From: Candidatus Magasanikbacteria bacterium RIFOXYD2_FULL_41_14
GTDB lineage: Bacteria > Patescibacteriota > Patescibacteriia > Magasanikbacterales > GWA2-37-8
Assembly: GCA_001784475.1 (NCBI GenBank)
Contig: MFRE01000005.1
Location: forward strand, 24,131-70,719
Direction: 5' to 3'
DNA: 46,589 bases
Below, one piece after another: positions 13,662 through 22,558 of the stretch. The position numbers and the translations under genes are program-made. Under the pieces are notes generated by a model. It saw nothing but the letters and a program-made list of their open reading frames with translations, had not been told where the DNA came from and made no database searches. The number at the start of each line of letters is the position of its first letter. Position 1 is the stretch's first letter.

Positions 13662-14058
13662 ATATATTTCAGAGCGTAAACAAGTTGTTATTTTAGCCGC
13701 GGCGGTGTTGGCCATGGCTTTGTTTTTTGCCTATGACCAATATGTTGGCTTAGGCCATTATAATCGCTGGACAAAAGTAACCGCCGCAGTTTTTTCCGCC
13801 AATCCTTGGGGGGTAGAGCTGAATGGATATTATAATCGCGTTCATTTATCAAATAATGGAGTTTTGGAAGTATATAATTATCCGGCCGATCCAGAGCCAA
13901 TTGATTCTGGCACCTGGCAATATAACAGTGGTGAGTTGCAGTTTGATTTTAGTAGTGCTGTTTTAGATCGTGTTTATAGTAATTTTAAATTTGATCGCGA
14001 TGGCGTGCTTCATAGTTTAACTGACGGTAACGAAGAAAAGTGGCATGCCGCTAATTAA
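13651..14058 (+). CDS. Hypothetical membrane-anchored small protein
   Basis: A 135 aa protein of unknown family. One hydrophobic segment at about 11-28 (VVILAAAVLAMALFFAYD) anchors a C-terminal domain of predicted beta strands rich in Tyr, Asn and Asp (GVELNGYYNRVHLSNNGVLE), possibly a small outward-facing beta-barrel or sandwich. It overlaps the preceding glycosyltransferase by 11 nt and is followed by the next after 1 nt, so it belongs to the same transcript. Confidence 0.6.
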   Translation: MLNKYISERKQVVILAAAVLAMALFFAYDQYVGLGHYNRWTKVTAAVFSANPWGVELNGYYNRVHLSNNGVLEVYNYPADPEPIDSGTWQYNSGELQFDFSSAVLDRVYSNFKFDRDGVLHSLTDGNEEKWHAAN

Positions 14059-14059
14059 T

Positions 14060-14992
14060 ATGGCAAGTATTGGATTTATTATTCCGACCTTGAATCGGCC
14101 TGACGCTTTAAAAAATTTATTGGCTTCGTTTGAGTTGCAAATAAATAAACCAGATGAAATAATTATCGTAGAACAAGGTGACGATCGCTCGGCCGATTTG
14201 TTGGCGCGATATAATCATTTGCCGATTAAATATTTTAAAGTTAATTTTAAATCTTTAACGGCCGCGCGTAATTATGGCGTTGCTCAAAGCACTACCAGTC
14301 TGGTTGGTTTTTTAGATGATGATATTGTTTTAGCGAGTGATTATGTGGGAAAGACATTGGATTTTTTTGACAATAATCCGGAGGCGCTTGGGGTGCAGGG
14401 AGTAATTACTGATTTTGAAATCGGCCACGCCGCTAAAGTTGGTGGTAATAAATTTATTTATCAATTATATAATTTGTTTGCTAAATTTTTCTTATTGAAC
14501 AATTCCAGTAGCACCAACCGATTGCTCTTGTCCGGTCGCAATCAATATGCCAGTCGGCCGATAGGCACGCAGAATTGCCAGTGGTTAAGCGGTATTGGTA
14601 TTTATCGGCGCGCGGTTTTCGCGGACTTTAAATTTGATGAAAAATTGTCCGGCTACGCGCTCGGCGAAGACAAATTATTTTCTTATCCAATTTATCAAAA
14701 ATTTTCCAAAAGTTTGTTTGTTGACCCAAAGATTTGCTGTGAGCATCACCATACTTTGGGCGGTCGGCCACAAAATCGCGCCGGGGTGGATATGAAAATC
14801 GCCTATACTTATTATCTGTGGAACAAGCTGTTGCGTAAGCGAACTGGTGCTATCTTTGCTTATTGGTGGGCTAATTTTGGTGATTTGTTGGTGGTATTTT
14901 TTTCCGTTATTTTAGTCAAAAATAGTTTTAAATTTTGGTGGTGGCATTTAGTTAATTATTGGAAAATTTTATGGCACCAGCGGATAATTTAA
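14060..14992 (+). CDS. Glycosyltransferase family 2
   Basis: A 310 aa GT2 protein. IGFIIPTLNRPDALKNLL opens the fold, LTAARNYGVAQS is the usual helix before the metal site, and LVGFLDDDIVL supplies the DxD. SGIGIYRRAVF and the later GEDKLFSYPIY are the acceptor-side region. The last 60 residues contain a hydrophobic stretch (ANFGDLLVVFFSVILV), so it is probably membrane-associated. An ATG at 14045 overlaps the previous gene, but the ATG at 14060 begins directly at the conserved start. Confidence 0.88.
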   Translation: MASIGFIIPTLNRPDALKNLLASFELQINKPDEIIIVEQGDDRSADLLARYNHLPIKYFKVNFKSLTAARNYGVAQSTTSLVGFLDDDIVLASDYVGKTLDFFDNNPEALGVQGVITDFEIGHAAKVGGNKFIYQLYNLFAKFFLLNNSSSTNRLLLSGRNQYASRPIGTQNCQWLSGIGIYRRAVFADFKFDEKLSGYALGEDKLFSYPIYQKFSKSLFVDPKICCEHHHTLGGRPQNRAGVDMKIAYTYYLWNKLLRKRTGAIFAYWWANFGDLLVVFFSVILVKNSFKFWWWHLVNYWKILWHQRII

Positions 14993-16161
14993 ATATATAT
15001 TTAAATACTAATTTAAATACTGATCCACCTGTCCGACAGGCAGTTTTAAATCATGATGCTTTTGGCAAGTTAAAAAATAAAAAATTGGTTTTATTTTTTA
15101 CTTATGGGGTAAGCTTGGATTTGTGGGAGCGGCGCGGGCTGCTCGCGCGCGAATTGAAATTATATCAAAAATTAGGAGAATATTTTGAAAAAATTTATTT
15201 TATAACTTATGGCAGAATGGATGGGCGCTTCGCGGCTAAATTAGCGGCTGACAATATCGCGGTTTTGCCGAAAAAATTTCGCTGTCCCAATTTTATTTAT
15301 TCTTTGATTTTGTCAATTATTTATTGGAAAGAATTAAGTGGCGCTGATTTTTACAAAACCAATCAGATGCTTGGTAGTTGGACGGCCGTTATTGCTAAGT
15401 GGTTATATAAAAAGAAATTAATTGTGAGGACAGGATACTCCTTAAGTTTATTTAGTCAAAAAACGTCATCAATAAAATTTTATTTGTCTAAAGTTATCGA
15501 AAAATTTGCGGGAAAATTTGCTGATATTATTGTGGTAGCGAGCGACAGTGAAAAAATTTTATTTGGTAATAATATAAATAAAGTTACAGTTATTCCGAAT
15601 TATGTTGATATTGATTTATTCAAGCCGTTAGAAAATAAAAAAAATATTAGTAAAGAAATCAGCTTGCTTTCTGTTGGGCGGATGGAGCCACAAAAGAATT
15701 TGGGAAATTTATTGCTAGCTTTAAAAGGTTTGGAAAATATTAAATTAATAATGGTTGGTTTCGGCAGTTTAGAAAATAAATTAAAAAAGATTGTCAAAGA
15801 TAATAATCTGAACGTAGAATTTTTAGGAAATGTACCACACAATGAATTGCCAAAATATTTTAATAATGCCGATATATTTGTTTTGCCCAGCTTATATGAA
15901 GGCAATCCCAAAGTATTATTAGAAGCAATGGCGTGTGGCATACCGGTGTTAGCAACCAAAGTTGATGGTATTAGTGCTACAGTGACTCATTTACGCGATG
16001 CTTTTTTAACAGAAATCGATTCGGTTAGTTTACGTGGTGGGATTGAGATTTTATTAAACGATTTGGCGTTGCGAGAAAGAATTGGCCATGGGGCGCGTCA
16101 AACAATATTGAATTGTTATAGTTTAGACAAAATTATTAATTTAGAATTAAAAAATTATTAA
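14971..16161 (+). CDS. Glycosyltransferase family 4
   Basis: GT-B-fold retaining glycosyltransferase, 396 aa from the ATG at 14971. The C-terminal Rossmann half is clear: LLSVGRMEPQKNLGNLLLAL, then VEFLGNVPHNELPKYFNNAD and the donor-binding E-x7-E in SLYEGNPKVLLEAMACG. The first ~37 residues (asparagine-rich, low complexity) do not look like the fold and contain a short palindrome at 15028-15040. The true start may be further in, for example the TTG at 15085. The gene overlaps the previous one by 22 nt if 14971 is used. Composition becomes more AT-rich from here. Confidence 0.85.
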   Translation: MAPADNLNIYLNTNLNTDPPVRQAVLNHDAFGKLKNKKLVLFFTYGVSLDLWERRGLLARELKLYQKLGEYFEKIYFITYGRMDGRFAAKLAADNIAVLPKKFRCPNFIYSLILSIIYWKELSGADFYKTNQMLGSWTAVIAKWLYKKKLIVRTGYSLSLFSQKTSSIKFYLSKVIEKFAGKFADIIVVASDSEKILFGNNINKVTVIPNYVDIDLFKPLENKKNISKEISLLSVGRMEPQKNLGNLLLALKGLENIKLIMVGFGSLENKLKKIVKDNNLNVEFLGNVPHNELPKYFNNADIFVLPSLYEGNPKVLLEAMACGIPVLATKVDGISATVTHLRDAFLTEIDSVSLRGGIEILLNDLALRERIGHGARQTILNCYSLDKIINLELKNY

Positions 16162-16169
16162 AAATTCCT

Positions 16170-16976
16170 ATGGAATATTTTGATAAAATCAACAACCGCT
16201 TAGTTTTTGTGGAAAAATCACCCACAGCTGTTTTTTGGGACGATTTGTGGACTTCATCAGGTGATCTAAAAAAACAGATTGTTAGTGTTAGGAAAGATAA
16301 TTTAGTTTGTCTTATTAGCAAAAAATATTTAAAAACCGGTGATAAAGTTTTGGACGGTGGCTGTGGTAAAGGACAATTTGTTTATGCCCTGCAAAATTAT
16401 TTTAGGTTTGACACTTACGGTGTTGATTTTGCCGAAAAAATTGTTGCAAAAATTAATCAAACTATCCCCACTCTAAAAATTAAATTAGGTGATGTCCGCA
16501 ATTTGTCGTTTGAGGATGATTTTTTTGATGGTTATTGGTCATTGGGAGTGATAGAGCATTTTTATGATGGTTACGATAGTATTTTATTGGAAATCAGGCG
16601 TGTTTTAAAAAAGGGCGGGTTTTTATTTATTACCTTTCCGCACCTGTCATGGTTACGAAAATTAAAAATTAAATTAGGTAAATATCGCGAGTTTGTTGGC
16701 TCTGAAGATAACAAAAAGGATTTTTATCAATTTGCGTTAGATGATCATAAGGTTATCGAGGACATAGAAAAGCTCGGTTTTGTTTTAAAACATAGCAAAA
16801 AAATTGACGGAGTAAAGGGATTGAAAGATGAGGTATCAGTAACCAAGCCGATTTTGCGGGTGGTTTATAATTCTAACTTTTTAATTTTAAAAGTTATCAA
16901 ATTTTTCTTAAATAAATTATTATCGTTTTTTTCATCCCACATGATTTTGTTAGTATTTGAGTTGCGCAATAAATAG
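16170..16976 (+). CDS. Class I SAM-dependent methyltransferase
   Basis: A 268 aa protein with SAM-binding motif I KVLDGGCGKGQFVYAL (about 57-72), an acidic strand-2 end (YGVDFAEK) and the post-motif WSLGVIEHFYDG typical of Methyltransf_11/25 proteins. It probably methylates a sugar or lipid-linked glycan, since it lies between glycosyltransferase genes; the substrate is not readable from sequence. The C-terminus has a hydrophobic stretch that may associate with the membrane. It starts 8 nt after the preceding stop. Confidence 0.83.
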   Translation: MEYFDKINNRLVFVEKSPTAVFWDDLWTSSGDLKKQIVSVRKDNLVCLISKKYLKTGDKVLDGGCGKGQFVYALQNYFRFDTYGVDFAEKIVAKINQTIPTLKIKLGDVRNLSFEDDFFDGYWSLGVIEHFYDGYDSILLEIRRVLKKGGFLFITFPHLSWLRKLKIKLGKYREFVGSEDNKKDFYQFALDDHKVIEDIEKLGFVLKHSKKIDGVKGLKDEVSVTKPILRVVYNSNFLILKVIKFFLNKLLSFFSSHMILLVFELRNK

Positions 16977-16993
16977 AATTGGATTGATAACAT

Positions 16994-17638
16994 ATGAAAA
17001 TTAAAAACAAACTTTATTCATTTTTTATCCGTGTTACCCTACGTTTACACAATTTTTGCTATCGTGTTATTAGTAAATTAGTTTTGCTAGAAAATAACGG
17101 CACTCATCCCAAACATCGGATTATGGACTATGGTTCTTTTTTTGTTAATAATGTTAATGAGAGCGACAAAGTTATCGACATTGGATGTGGCAAAGGAGAG
17201 GTAGCCTATTTGATTTCTAGTCGAGCCAAGGCAGTAGTGGCTGTTGATTTAAAAGAAAAAAATATCAACCATGCTAAAAATAAATTTCGATGTGCTAATT
17301 TAATTTATATTGTAGCAGATGCAGTGTCTTATAAGTGGGATCAAAAATTTGACAAAGTTATTTTATCCAATGTTTTAGAGCACATAGACGATAGAATTAA
17401 TTTTTTGCAAAAATTACACAGTGTCGCCAGTACTATTTTGTTGCGTGTACCGATGATCAATCGTGATTGGTTGGTTATGTATAAAAAAGAAAAGGGTGTG
17501 GATTATCGTCTTGACCCGACCCATTTTATAGAGTATGATTTAAATACACTTTTTGCGGAAATGGCGCAAAGTAATTGGAAAATTGAAAGTTACTCTGTTC
17601 AATTTGGAGAATTTTGGGGGGTGGTAAAAGCAATATGA
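16994..17638 (+). CDS. Class I SAM-dependent methyltransferase
   Basis: A 214 aa protein. Motif I is VIDIGCGKGEVAYLIS (about 54-69), followed by VVAVDLKEKNI and KVILSNVLEHI. A DYRLDPTHFIEYD segment resembles substrate-binding loops of glycan O-methyltransferases. The final bases form an ATGA stop/start overlap with the next glycosyltransferase gene, so the two are translationally coupled. Confidence 0.83.
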   Translation: MKIKNKLYSFFIRVTLRLHNFCYRVISKLVLLENNGTHPKHRIMDYGSFFVNNVNESDKVIDIGCGKGEVAYLISSRAKAVVAVDLKEKNINHAKNKFRCANLIYIVADAVSYKWDQKFDKVILSNVLEHIDDRINFLQKLHSVASTILLRVPMINRDWLVMYKKEKGVDYRLDPTHFIEYDLNTLFAEMAQSNWKIESYSVQFGEFWGVVKAI

Positions 17639-18687
17639 AAAAATCTGTAAAAGTAAAAATAATCGGACGGGACTGGGTTAACTGGTCCATTGACAAAGAT
17701 CGGAAAAATTTATGTTCTTTTTTATCAGATTTGAAAGGAGTAAAATTATCCTCCAGCTATATTTTTTCGGATATTTATTTTTTTGTTTGGTATGAACAGG
17801 TTTTTTCGCTAAAATTCTTTTTTGTTCGTTTGTTGAAAAAATTTTTTCATAAAAAAATTGTAGCGGTTATTACCAATGATTGTCGCGATGATATCAACAA
17901 AATTAATCATTTTAAAGGTTTGGTAGATTTATTTATCGCTCCGAGCCAGGCGGTGTCGGATTTTTTAACTGCCAATAACTGGCCCAACATAAAAATACCG
18001 TTTTATGTTTCTCCGGCTGAATTTTACCGACTTAGTTTAACCAAATTAGCGCTTTGTGAGCGGTTAAAAATTGATTATTCTTTAGTAAAAGATAAAATAT
18101 TGATCGGCTCTTTTCAGCGGGATAGTTTGGGGAAAAATTTGTTACTGCCCAAGTGGCAGAAAAATCCTGATTTACTAGTTAAGATTTTAAGTGGCTTGCC
18201 GCGTGAAAAATTTATTTTAATATTGGCCGGTCCGCGTCGCCATTATTTGGTGAAAGAATGTGAACGTCAATCTATTCCCTATATATTTGTGGGTGAATCT
18301 CAATGTTTTGCCGCTGGAAAGGATGATGTTTTGGTAAATAATTTATCCATTGAAAAAATAAATTGGTTGTATAATTTAATTGATTTGTACCTAGTAACAT
18401 CTGCTAGTGAAGGTGGCCCTAAAGCCATTTTAGAAAGTAGTTTATGTCAGACGATGATTTTTTCTACTCCAGTTGGTTTGGCCCCGGATTTTTTGCACCC
18501 GTTCTCTTTATTTGATTCTGGCGATTATAGCAAAATTAGTGAGTATATTTTAAATTGCTTTGATGGTAAAATGAAACAAACGGAATATATAAAGTATAAT
18601 TTTGAGAAAGTTTTATCTGTAATGGAAAATAATCATTATCAAGATTTAATTATTAATATTTTTTTTAAATTAAATATCATTCTATGA
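17635..18687 (+). CDS. Glycosyltransferase, GT-B fold (GT4-like)
   Basis: A 350 aa protein. The N-terminal half is divergent, but the C-terminal half has LILAGPRRHYLVKECE and a donor-site loop DLYLVTSASEGGPKAILES, which matches the E-x7-E pattern of GT4 enzymes. The ATG at 17635 overlaps the previous TGA (ATGA), whereas a TTG-type start at 17614 would overlap more; 17635 is preferred. Its own stop overlaps the ATG of the radical SAM gene in the same ATGA manner. Confidence 0.78.
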   Translation: MKKSVKVKIIGRDWVNWSIDKDRKNLCSFLSDLKGVKLSSSYIFSDIYFFVWYEQVFSLKFFFVRLLKKFFHKKIVAVITNDCRDDINKINHFKGLVDLFIAPSQAVSDFLTANNWPNIKIPFYVSPAEFYRLSLTKLALCERLKIDYSLVKDKILIGSFQRDSLGKNLLLPKWQKNPDLLVKILSGLPREKFILILAGPRRHYLVKECERQSIPYIFVGESQCFAAGKDDVLVNNLSIEKINWLYNLIDLYLVTSASEGGPKAILESSLCQTMIFSTPVGLAPDFLHPFSLFDSGDYSKISEYILNCFDGKMKQTEYIKYNFEKVLSVMENNHYQDLIINIFFKLNIIL

Positions 18688-19988
18688 CCAAATCTGACCA
18701 AGTTAAAAAAATAGTTAAGAACGCTAAAAAAGTTTTAAGCTCTAAATCAAATTTTAAATTATTGACTCGCCCCAAGATTATAGTCAATTTGGCACAACAG
18801 CATTTTGATGCCAAAACTTTTAATCCTCGCCCTGGCTCTACCCCTGGTGACGTGGTATTTAGTTTGACTAACATCTGTAATTTATCCTGCCCGATGTGTT
18901 CCATTAACAATATCAAGGCCAAATGCGGGCAGGTGCCTAATTTTATCACTTTTGATGAGTTTAAAAAATTTGCTGAACTACTGGCTGCCGCCACGCGTTT
19001 AAGTTTTATGGGATTTATTGGTGAGTCAATCTTAAATCCCGATTTTTTTAAAATTATTTCTTATCTTAAAAAAGAGTACAAAACCTTTTTGCATATTTCT
19101 ACCAACGGTAATGGTTTAAATGAAAAAGTTCAAGATCAAATGTTGGCGGTTGGTTTTGACTCCATCACTTTTTCTATTCACGGTTTTTCGCCGGAAAGCT
19201 ATAAAACTCTTCAGGCTGGCAGTTTGGACTTGGTGAAAAAAAATTTAGCGCGTTTGCTTACCAGACGAAAAGAGTTGAAATTAAAAGTACCTTATGTGAC
19301 AGTGGTGTTTGCTTTAAATCGCGCCAACATTGATGAGGCCCAACAAATGTTGGAATGGGTGGCTGGTCTGGGTGCCGACGCGTTTCACGTTTATCATTTT
19401 CACGACTATACCCCCACTCTAAAAGGGCTCATATTTAAAAAAGAAGAATACCCAGAAATAAACAAAAAAATTGATGCGCTTTATGAGTATGCGCAATTAA
19501 AAGGGTGGCTAAATTTGTTGCCACCCCAAAAGCCGTATTTTAAAGAAGACGCTTTGGAACAAGAAAAAGGGATAGTTAAGTGTGATCGGCCTTGGAAGGG
19601 TTTCCAAATGCGTTCGTCTTTTTCGCATAAGGACTGCTACTATATGGGGGTCTGCAACGTGTTTAATTCTTTCTTGTTTAATTACAAAGAACATCTGGAA
19701 AAATATGGTAAACTGGATTTCCAAAAAATTTGGCAACATCCGGTTTTGCAATATTTAAGGCAAACCAGCAATTCGGCTGGTCCCAAGCCGGTTAATCCGT
19801 TGTGCGCTTATTGTAAAAGTTCAAAGCGAAAATATCTTAAAAATACCGATAACGCTGCCAATTATAAAGCTAAATTGGAAGCAATTGATGGTTTTTTTAA
19901 AGGGTTTAAAAAAGAATATCCTAATTTTGAAGAAGTGGGTGGTGTTCAGATGCTATACACCGAAGATGACGAGTTGGCATTGAATTAA
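18684..19988 (+). CDS. Radical SAM protein with SPASM-like C-terminus
   Basis: A 434 aa cytoplasmic radical SAM enzyme. The [4Fe-4S]-SAM motif C65-x3-C69-x2-C72 (NICNLSCPMCS) is intact, followed by GFIGESILNPDF and HISTNGNGL, which are typical of the fold. The C-terminal part holds C300, C318, C324, C374 and C377 (CAYCKSS), consistent with a SPASM-type auxiliary cluster. Members modify peptides or, less often, sugars. Within this glycan locus, and coupled by ATGA to a glycosyltransferase, a sugar or lipid-linked glycan substrate is plausible but not proven. No precursor peptide gene is seen nearby. An iron-sulphur radical enzyme implies anaerobic conditions. Confidence 0.85.
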   Translation: MTKSDQVKKIVKNAKKVLSSKSNFKLLTRPKIIVNLAQQHFDAKTFNPRPGSTPGDVVFSLTNICNLSCPMCSINNIKAKCGQVPNFITFDEFKKFAELLAAATRLSFMGFIGESILNPDFFKIISYLKKEYKTFLHISTNGNGLNEKVQDQMLAVGFDSITFSIHGFSPESYKTLQAGSLDLVKKNLARLLTRRKELKLKVPYVTVVFALNRANIDEAQQMLEWVAGLGADAFHVYHFHDYTPTLKGLIFKKEEYPEINKKIDALYEYAQLKGWLNLLPPQKPYFKEDALEQEKGIVKCDRPWKGFQMRSSFSHKDCYYMGVCNVFNSFLFNYKEHLEKYGKLDFQKIWQHPVLQYLRQTSNSAGPKPVNPLCAYCKSSKRKYLKNTDNAANYKAKLEAIDGFFKGFKKEYPNFEEVGGVQMLYTEDDELALN

Positions 19989-20130
19989 ATCAATTTCCGA
20001 GCCAGGGAGCAAATATGCCCGCTAAAGATCTCGGTTTAGTCAGGGATGCAATATTCAAATGATTACACCTCAATTACCTCGGGGCATAGCCGCGAAGGGC
20101 TATATTATTCAGCTATTCCAGTTGTGATTT
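19989..20130. other. Intergenic spacer with small hairpins
   Basis: This 142-bp gap is the longest inside the glycan operon and is less AT-rich than its neighbours. It contains a hairpin ATAGCC (20086-20091)/GGCTAT (20098-20103) and distant complementary CCGAG (19997-20001)/CTCGG (20030-20034). No convincing promoter or T-tract terminator is seen, and the only ORF is a 15-codon one. It may be a remnant of a deleted gene or an RNA element. Confidence 0.35.
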
Positions 20131-21135
20131 ATGAAAGTGAATATTTTATTTTCTTTTAAAAATGGACCCAGTGGTGGGGGGAACCATTTTTTGAGTTTAC
20201 TGCACTCGGAATATTTAAAGATGGGTATTTACGAAAACGATCCGATAAAATCGGATATTGTGATTGTTAATAGTTACCATAATTTGATTAAAGCTGCTAA
20301 GTTGAAAAATCATTATCCTAATATTAAATTAGTATTTCGTTTAGGGCCAATATTTTATTATCATCGTGGTAATATTTGGAAATTAATGGATAAATTTATT
20401 ATTGCATTAGCCAATAAAATTGCAGATGGTATTATTTTTCAATCGCACTGGTCGTTAGCTGAGGCCAACAAGCTCGGATTTAATGCGCAAAAAAATTGGC
20501 GGATAGTTTATAATACTGCTGGCCAAACATTTTATCGTGATGATAATTTTATCAAAAATCATAGTAAGATAAAAATTTTAGCAGCCAGTTGGTCATCTAA
20601 TAAAAATAAGGGATCTGGTTATTATGAATATTTAGATAAGCATCTTGATTTTAGCAAATATCAGATGTCATTTATTGGCAATTCTCCGGTTAAATTTAAA
20701 AATATTGCGATTTTATCGCCGTTGGACGGTAAGAGCTTGGCTCAAGAATTAAAAGCAGCTGAAATGTTTATTTTTGCTGCCAAAGATGACGCCTGTTCCA
20801 ATATGCTTATAGAAGCTATGGCGGCTGGTCTGGCGGTGGTAGCATTGAATTCCGGTGGAAGTAGCGAGTTAGCTCAGTTTGGGAATTGTAAATTATTTAG
20901 TAATGAGAAAGAATTATTAGATGCCATTGCCGGTTTGGTTGTTAGTGTTGACCACAGAAGTGGTTTGGGTACGGCGGTGACATTGCCAACACCAGAAACC
21001 GTGGCCCGGGAATATTTATCAGTTATAGATCAAGATAAAAAAGCGACCGAGTGTTCGTTTTGGTTGGTTCTCAAAGTGAGGTTTTACATTTCATTATTTG
21101 TTTTAATTGGCAAATTAAAATTTATTTATGGCTGA
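20131..21135 (+). CDS. Glycosyltransferase, GT4-like
   Basis: A 334 aa GT-B-like protein. NILFSFKNGPSGGGNHFL contains the glycine-rich loop that opens GT4 enzymes, FRLGPIFYYHRGN follows in the N-domain, and the C-domain has DDACSNMLIEAMAAGLAVVA, which contains the donor-site helix. It resembles short capsule glycosyltransferases. The last 8 nt overlap the next methyltransferase gene. Confidence 0.8.
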   Translation: MKVNILFSFKNGPSGGGNHFLSLLHSEYLKMGIYENDPIKSDIVIVNSYHNLIKAAKLKNHYPNIKLVFRLGPIFYYHRGNIWKLMDKFIIALANKIADGIIFQSHWSLAEANKLGFNAQKNWRIVYNTAGQTFYRDDNFIKNHSKIKILAASWSSNKNKGSGYYEYLDKHLDFSKYQMSFIGNSPVKFKNIAILSPLDGKSLAQELKAAEMFIFAAKDDACSNMLIEAMAAGLAVVALNSGGSSELAQFGNCKLFSNEKELLDAIAGLVVSVDHRSGLGTAVTLPTPETVAREYLSVIDQDKKATECSFWLVLKVRFYISLFVLIGKLKFIYG

Positions 21136-21754
21136 TTATTATCATTATAGTATTCATCGCCTTCTTTTAAATCGGCTTATCAAAAAAGAGTTATCGGCGT
21201 TGGGTGGAAAAGTTCTTGATGTGGGATCAAAAAATCGTCGGTACGATATATTTTTTAAGGCCGATACCGATATCATCGCAGTGGACAAAATTCCCAACAA
21301 ATCATTGCAAGTTGAATTTGGTGACTTGGAAAATGGTTTGAATTTCGTCGATAATCAATTTGATGCAATTGTATGCTTGGAAGTCCTTGAGTATTTGGAT
21401 AATTATGAACTTGGTTTAAAAGAAATATCTCGATTGCTTAAGTGGGGTGGAAAGGCAATTGTTTCTGTCCCGTTTCTTTTTGCCGAACATAGTGACAACC
21501 AAAGATTTACCGAGCAGTTTCTAAAGAGGAAATGCGAACTTTATTTTAGTGAGGCGCAAGTGAGCAAAGTTGGTAATGGTTTTACGGCAATATGGGACAT
21601 CGTGCGAGCTAAAGCTTTGGTACAAAAAAATATTTTTATTAGATTAATTTTATTTTTGTGCATATTGCCGTATTTATTTTTAATAAAACTATTTAATTTA
21701 AAGGCTCAAAAAGATTTATTTTATTCTGGTTTGTTTGTCGTTCTAAAAAAATAG
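21128..21754 (+). CDS. Class I SAM-dependent methyltransferase
   Basis: A 208 aa protein with motif I KVLDVGSKNRRYD (the final Gly pattern is relaxed), an acidic TDIIAVDKIP strand end, DAIVCLEVLEYLDN and LKWGGKAIVSVPFLFAEHS, typical of Methyltransf_11. A hydrophobic C-terminus (LILFLCILPYLFLIKLF) suggests membrane association. Overlaps the previous gene by 8 nt and is followed after 1 nt by the deacetylase-like gene. Confidence 0.8.
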   Translation: MADYYHYSIHRLLLNRLIKKELSALGGKVLDVGSKNRRYDIFFKADTDIIAVDKIPNKSLQVEFGDLENGLNFVDNQFDAIVCLEVLEYLDNYELGLKEISRLLKWGGKAIVSVPFLFAEHSDNQRFTEQFLKRKCELYFSEAQVSKVGNGFTAIWDIVRAKALVQKNIFIRLILFLCILPYLFLIKLFNLKAQKDLFYSGLFVVLKK

Positions 21755-21755
21755 T

Positions 21756-22499
21756 ATGAAGATATTAAGAATAGACGACGTGGGCGCGTCGAGTAAGCAT
21801 TTTAATCAGCACGGCCGCAAAGTTTTTCGTTTCAAAGGAGTGCCATTTTTTTATTTTCCTTTGGCTAATTTTTGGTTTTTTAAGCGAGTTTGGCCATTTA
21901 AGCGTTGGGGCGTTTATGATGAGCTATCAACATCGGAATGGAATAAATATCTGCAATTATTTGATAAATATCAAATCGTTCCCATTGTGGCTGTCACTGC
22001 TTGCTGGGTTGAGAAAAATGGTGTGTTTGTCCCATTTTACCTGAAATTTCCCGATGAAGCTGAGGTCTTGAAAAAAGCTGTTAAAAATGGTAAAATTACC
22101 ATTGCCAATCATGGCCTTACTCATTGTGTGGTTGGTAATCATCTGCCAAAGATTTGGTCTCGTAATAACGATAATCATCGCGAGTTTTGGCCTTATCTTA
22201 GCCAATCTTGGCACAATGAACACATATCACGCTCCCAGGAAATATTAGAGGGATATTTTGGTGTACCGGTTGAAATTTTGGTGCCACCGGGTAATATTTG
22301 GAGCTATAAAACATATTTGGCTGTTTTAAATACTAATATCAAAAAAATAATTTGCGGGCGTTACATGGCTGATGGTGAGAAAAAAATGGATGGCATTGAA
22401 TTCGTTGATGACAAAGAAAATTTTTTGTTACTACACGACAGAGATTTAAAATTAAAAGACGAAGATTGGTTAACTAAGCAGTTATTATCATTTAAGTAA
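21756..22499 (+). CDS. CE4-like polysaccharide deacetylase
   Basis: A 247 aa protein resembling divergent NodB/CE4 polysaccharide deacetylases. The N-terminal RIDDVG provides the paired Asp, ITIANHGLTHC provides the H-x3-H metal motif, and VPPGNIWSY corresponds to the conserved PPG/PxG turn. No signal peptide is present, so it would act in the cytoplasm on a nucleotide sugar or lipid-linked intermediate rather than on finished polysaccharide. Family assignment is by motif; the substrate is unknown. Confidence 0.68.
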   Translation: MKILRIDDVGASSKHFNQHGRKVFRFKGVPFFYFPLANFWFFKRVWPFKRWGVYDELSTSEWNKYLQLFDKYQIVPIVAVTACWVEKNGVFVPFYLKFPDEAEVLKKAVKNGKITIANHGLTHCVVGNHLPKIWSRNNDNHREFWPYLSQSWHNEHISRSQEILEGYFGVPVEILVPPGNIWSYKTYLAVLNTNIKKIICGRYMADGEKKMDGIEFVDDKENFLLLHDRDLKLKDEDWLTKQLLSFK

Positions 22500-22558
22500 G
22501 CTTAGGATGTGCGTAGTTTATTGGTTTTTTTACTGACATAATAATTAAAATTAGTGTT

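Noticed and set aside
17635-18687. Use of the UGA=Gly genetic code of Gracilibacteria
   Set aside because: In-frame TGA codons are absent from genes while TGA serves as stop at ATGA overlaps, so the standard bacterial code applies.
22500-22558. Possible promoter before the ugd gene
   Set aside because: TAATAA-like bases are present, but no -35 at suitable spacing and no extended -10 could be found.
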